61,735 nt of DNA, taken from contig JAEUWP010000563.1 in NCBI GenBank assembly GCA_018524725.1, positions 1 through 61,735 on the forward strand, given 5' to 3'. Positions 57,901 to 61,735 of the stretch are shown one piece after another. The stretch is from Podaxis mareebaensis. Its lineage: Eukaryota > Basidiomycota > Agaricomycetes > Agaricales > Agaricaceae. The notes beneath the pieces were generated by a model. The model saw only the letters and a program-made list of their open reading frames with translations, was not told where the DNA came from and searched no databases. A program made the translations under genes and the position numbers. Numbering within the stretch: the first letter of the stretch is position 1; every line of letters starts with the position of its first letter.

Positions 57901-60900
57901 TACTGACACTGTTAGTAATTCAGATATGCAGCTCTATCACCATTATTTGACCAATAAACATCAGTCAACATGACTATATGGAGGCAAAGAGCCCACTAAA
58001 AATCGAGTGACAGTAGAGGATGTCACCAAAGCAAGTGGAATACACACTGGGGAAAAACTCCCCCACAATTATCCCCATATCCTTGAGGAGATCCCCTCAA
58101 GAACAAGAAATGAAGACTATGGGGAGAAACTCCCCTGTCCACAATATGCGAGTGAACCTAAATTTCACCCTATTGTCTCAGTCAAAGACAAGTTACTAGC
58201 TTATCAAAAGCGAGGACCACCAGTCCACAAATGACTCATCAAAACACTGGTCATCAAGGCAATGTATGACTGGTACTATGACCTGCAGATGCCTGATGAA
58301 TGGAATGCCATAGTATCAGGCATCTGGTCAATGAAATGACCCGCAGACAGACACCCACTGTCTACAGGATATACCCCAAGCAGTGTGGACAATATTGTCC
58401 ACACAGAGGAATTCACCAGGATAAGATACCCTGAGTGGTCTCTCAGGGACTATATCCATAGTATGACAGTTGTCTGTCTACCAATGGAAGATGACTAAAT
58501 AAAATGAATCAAGGACATGCATGCTTGATTCGAAACAAAGAAACCACCCAATAATTCAGGTGACCAGAACCAGCACAAAATACCTCAGATTAAGCAGTGG
58601 TTGATGTGCAACTACCATGATATGATGCAGGGAACACCATCTCATCTACCCCCATTCTGAGAGGTGAATCACGAGATTCACCTCATCGAGGAGAACAAGC
58701 AATATAACTATCACTTGCCCAGATGCCCACAGTCATTATGGGAGGAGTTCCATGCAAAACTCAACCATTACATAGACACAGGGTGGTGGGAACCCCACAA
58801 TGTCATGCAAGCAGCCCCTTTGCTATGCATCCCCAAGAAGGATGGGTGACTGTGTACAGTCATCGATGTGAAGGAGTGAAATGATAACACAGTAAAGGAT
58901 GTAACTCCTTTACCTGATCAAGAAGTAATCCAAGAAGACATGGCTAGAGTGAGGTATTGCTCTAAGATCAATCTAGCTGATGCATACAAACAGGTTAGAG
59001 TCTGACCTGAGGATGTGGAGAAGACAGCCTTCTCCACCATTGCAGGAACATATGTTAGTAATATCATGCAGCAAGGGGACTGTAATGCCCCTGCCATGTT
59101 CCAAAGATTGATGACAGCTATTTTTAGAGACATCATCAGCATATTTGTCCATGTATACCTGGATGATATATTTATATTTTCTAATTCTGTGGAGGAACAT
59201 GAGCAGCATCTATGGCTCATACTAGACCAACTCCACCAACAACAGCTCTACATCAAGGAGTTGAAGGTAGAACTGTATGCAGACTGAGTAGACTGTCTCA
59301 GTCATGTAATAGACAATAACAGTATCCACCCTGATACTGATAAACTATCCCAGATCCACAAGTGGAGAATCCCTCACAACTATAATGATGTGCAGAAATT
59401 TGTTGGACTCATTAACTACATGTCCAACTTTCTGCCAGATGTAACTGCATATACTGGCCTGTTAATGGCCATAATGCAGAACGGAACACCATTCCACTGG
59501 CAACCATTACATCAGAGATGCTTTGATATGATCAAATGCATCTGTTGTAAAACACCTGTGATCCAACTGATAGATCTGAAGAACAGAGAACCCATATGGG
59601 TTATCTGTGATGCTTCGAAAACTGGTGTCAGTGCCATGTATGGACAAGGCCCCAGCTGGGTGGACTGTCACCCAGCAACATTCATGTCCAAAAAGTTCTC
59701 TGTAGCACAGCAGAACTATGCTGTGCATGAACTTGAAACACTGGCTATCCTCAAAGCATTACTGAAGTGGGAGGATAAGCTGGTGGGCTACTGAATCCAC
59801 ATCATTACTGATCATAAAGCACTTGAGTTTTTCAAAACTCAATCGAAATTGTTGAGCCAACAATGACAATGGCTCGACTATATGTTGAGGTTCAACTTTG
59901 ACATAACCTACATCAAAGGAGAACACAACAAGATTGCTGACTGTCTCTCACAATACTATGAGAGTGATCGACCAGGGGAAGAACACCCCAGTGGGGAGTA
60001 CATACAGGCTGACTTTCGTATTGACCCTGAAGGAGATGATTTGCCAGCACCAAGACAAGCAGAGATACAACATCTGCAAGATTGACTGGCTGCCATGAAT
60101 GACAAAGGAGTCAGGTGAAGCACCAGACTCCAAGAAAAGCACAAACAACGAGATATTGAAGCTGAAGAGCTTCAAGAGGCAGCTGCCCTCTGTGCTGTAG
60201 AACCAGATACTGGCTGAGTGAAATGCTCAACACAAAAATGCAAAACCAAGGGAATAACCCTTGGTGAGTCACTCTCTGCAACTGGCAATGCCACCAGTTT
60301 CACCATTGGGGATGACTTCATTGACAAAGTCATCACCAGATACAATGCAGATTCATTAATGAGTATAGTCAAACAATCCCCAGAAAAGTATAGAGACTTC
60401 TCTGTGGATAACTGAGGAGTGATCATGAAGAAAACTCCCCTAGGAGACCAAGTTGTATGTATTCCAAATGACAGGCAACTCATAACCCAGGTACTAACAA
60501 AGGCCCATGAAATTGTGGGACACCTAGGTGACCAGTGAACAGCAGAATATGTCTGCAGATGGTACTGGTGGCCTTCATTGGTAAAAGATTGTCGCAAGTT
60601 CTGTGGAACTTGCAAAATGTGTGCTCAAACCAAGACATCAAACACAAAACCCAGTGGAGAGCTACACTCTCTACCAGTTCCTACCAAACCCTGGGACTCA
60701 ATTGGGATGGACTTCATCAGTCCATTCCCAGAATCCAGAGGCTTTAACTACCTCTGGGTAGTTATGTGCCAAATGACAAGCATGATGCACTTAATACCAG
60801 TGCACACAAAAATGACAGCATCAGAGCTGTCATGGGTTTACATACAAGATATCATATGCTTACACAGACTACTGAGCTCAATTGTGAGTGATTGAGACTT

Positions 60901-61735
60901 GAAATTCACATCCACCTGGTGGAGAGAACTCCACAAGATATTAGGAGCCAAGCTCCTAATGTCAACTTCTTTTCACCCTCAAATGGATGGCCAGACTGAG
61001 TGAATGAATTGCAATATTGGTCAGATCTTCTGTGCAATGGTATGCTACAACCAAACTAATTGGGTTGACAAAGCACCATTAACTGAGTTTGCAATCAACT
61101 TGAGCATCTCAGCTACCACGAAATATGCCCCATTTGAGTTGAATTACAGATATATGCTGTCCATGATCTGAGACAGCCACAATGCTGAAACCATCCACAA
61201 AGGGATAAAAACCTTTGCAGAAGCAGCGCTGCTAAACTTAGCAGCTGCCCATGATGCAATAATAGAATTGTGGGTTTGGAAAACCCACAATGCCAACAAA
61301 AAATGAGGGCCAGAACCTTGTATCGAGAAAGGAGACTTAGTCTACCTTTCTACACAGAACCTCTCATTACCAAAAGACAGAGCTCAAAAGCTCTGTCCAA
61401 AGTTTATAGGACCCTGCAAGGTCCTAGAATTGAAGCCAGAGACTTCCAATTACAAATTGGAACTGCCTCCAGCATTATTACACCAGAAAATCCATCTGGT
61501 GTTTCATGTAAACCTTCTGAGGCCATACCATGCCTCAGATGACACCTTATTCCCAGAGCGATTGCAGCCTGAGCCATATGACTTCAGGTTTGATGATGAG
61601 CATGAATGGTTTGTCAAAGAGATCATAGGCCATTGATTCAACAATGATGGTAAGATTGAATTTCAGGTCCAGTGGAGTCTGGGAGACACCACTTGGGAAC
61701 CAATACAACACTGCAAAGAACTCATGGCATTGGAT
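54911..61735 (+). pseudogene. Gypsy gag-pol, single frame with many TGA stops
   Basis: All coding blocks lie in one frame of about 2,270 codons. The first 289 codons (54911-55780) are open. The capsid region is near 56270-56760, and the zinc knuckle CYCCGGNHYASLDKC is near 57115. The protease is MLWDSGSTTSGMTPAF near 57595. RT blocks are NHEIHLIEEN, IPKKDG, KINLADAYKQV and VYLDDIFIFS (catalytic, near 59155). RNase H shows VICDASKTGVSA and IITDHKALEF. Integrase shows CRKFCGTCKMCAQTK, GMDFISPFP and SFHPQMDGQTE-like sequence. EWFVKEIIGH and VQWSLGDTTWEP at the end look like a chromodomain. Nearly all stops are TGA at Arg positions; I saw one TAA (58495-58497). Confidence 0.9.

Larger units (their letters stand above)
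54081..61735 (+). mobile_element. Ty3/Gypsy retrotransposon, 3' end outside the window
   Basis: The order gag, zinc knuckle, protease, RT, RNase H, integrase and a chromodomain-like end on plus is that of a chromovirus-type Gypsy element. It fills the right end of the window and continues past it. It is CpG-poor, and the frame carries more than 25 stops. It borders the cullin fragment on the left. Confidence 0.9.

Overview
The window is nuclear DNA from a filamentous basidiomycete, most likely an Agaricomycete. The evidence is the many short GT-AG introns (about 40-80 bp), intron-bearing histone H3 and H4 genes, agaric-type F-box and NACHT proteins, and Copia, Gypsy and RNase H-bearing LINE elements. 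No species can be named from sequence alone. No organellar or prokaryotic features were seen.

Layout. (1) 1-9671: the 3' part of a Copia element (+) ending in a clean LTR, then a complete 6,967-bp Gypsy element (-) with two 312-bp LTRs and a 4-bp target duplication. (2) 9672-13545: about 3.9 kb with no recognisable gene. (3) 13546-37430: a CpG-rich gene island. It holds an F-box protein, a divergent histone H4/H3 pair, a pepsin-type aspartic protease, a divergent histone H3 variant that looks like centromeric CENP-A (CenH3), a NACHT NTPase with a probable frameshift, a coiled-coil protein, a broken 5' piece of the TFIIH helicase XPB/Ssl2, a calcineurin-like phosphoesterase, a frameshifted F-box pseudogene, an intact F-box protein, an Sds3-like protein, a dienelactone hydrolase and a tRNA 2'-phosphotransferase (Tpt1), plus small hypothetical genes. 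(4) 37431-61735: a CpG-depleted transposon block. It holds a gag remnant, an old LINE (-) carrying a young, CpG-rich copy of its own family inserted in antisense, a cullin gene fragment split by a complete Copia element (-), and a 3'-truncated Gypsy element (+) running off the window.

The main theme is C-to-T decay at CpG. Nearly every nonsense codon in the retroelements is a TGA where the family has arginine, as expected from CGA to TGA. All seven differences between the LTRs of the first Gypsy element are CpG transitions. The LTRs of the second Copia element show reciprocal CA/TG pairs. The broken XPB and cullin fragments carry the same mark. The two LINE copies of one family, one decayed and one fresh, form a natural before-and-after pair.

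The genes do not form an operon or a pathway cluster. Functionally linked items are the H4/H3 pair with its shared 303-bp promoter and the nearby CenH3 gene, which keeps the second intron of H3 at the same codon. Gene models were spliced by eye from reading frame, GT-AG sites and family similarity, so junctions carry some uncertainty.
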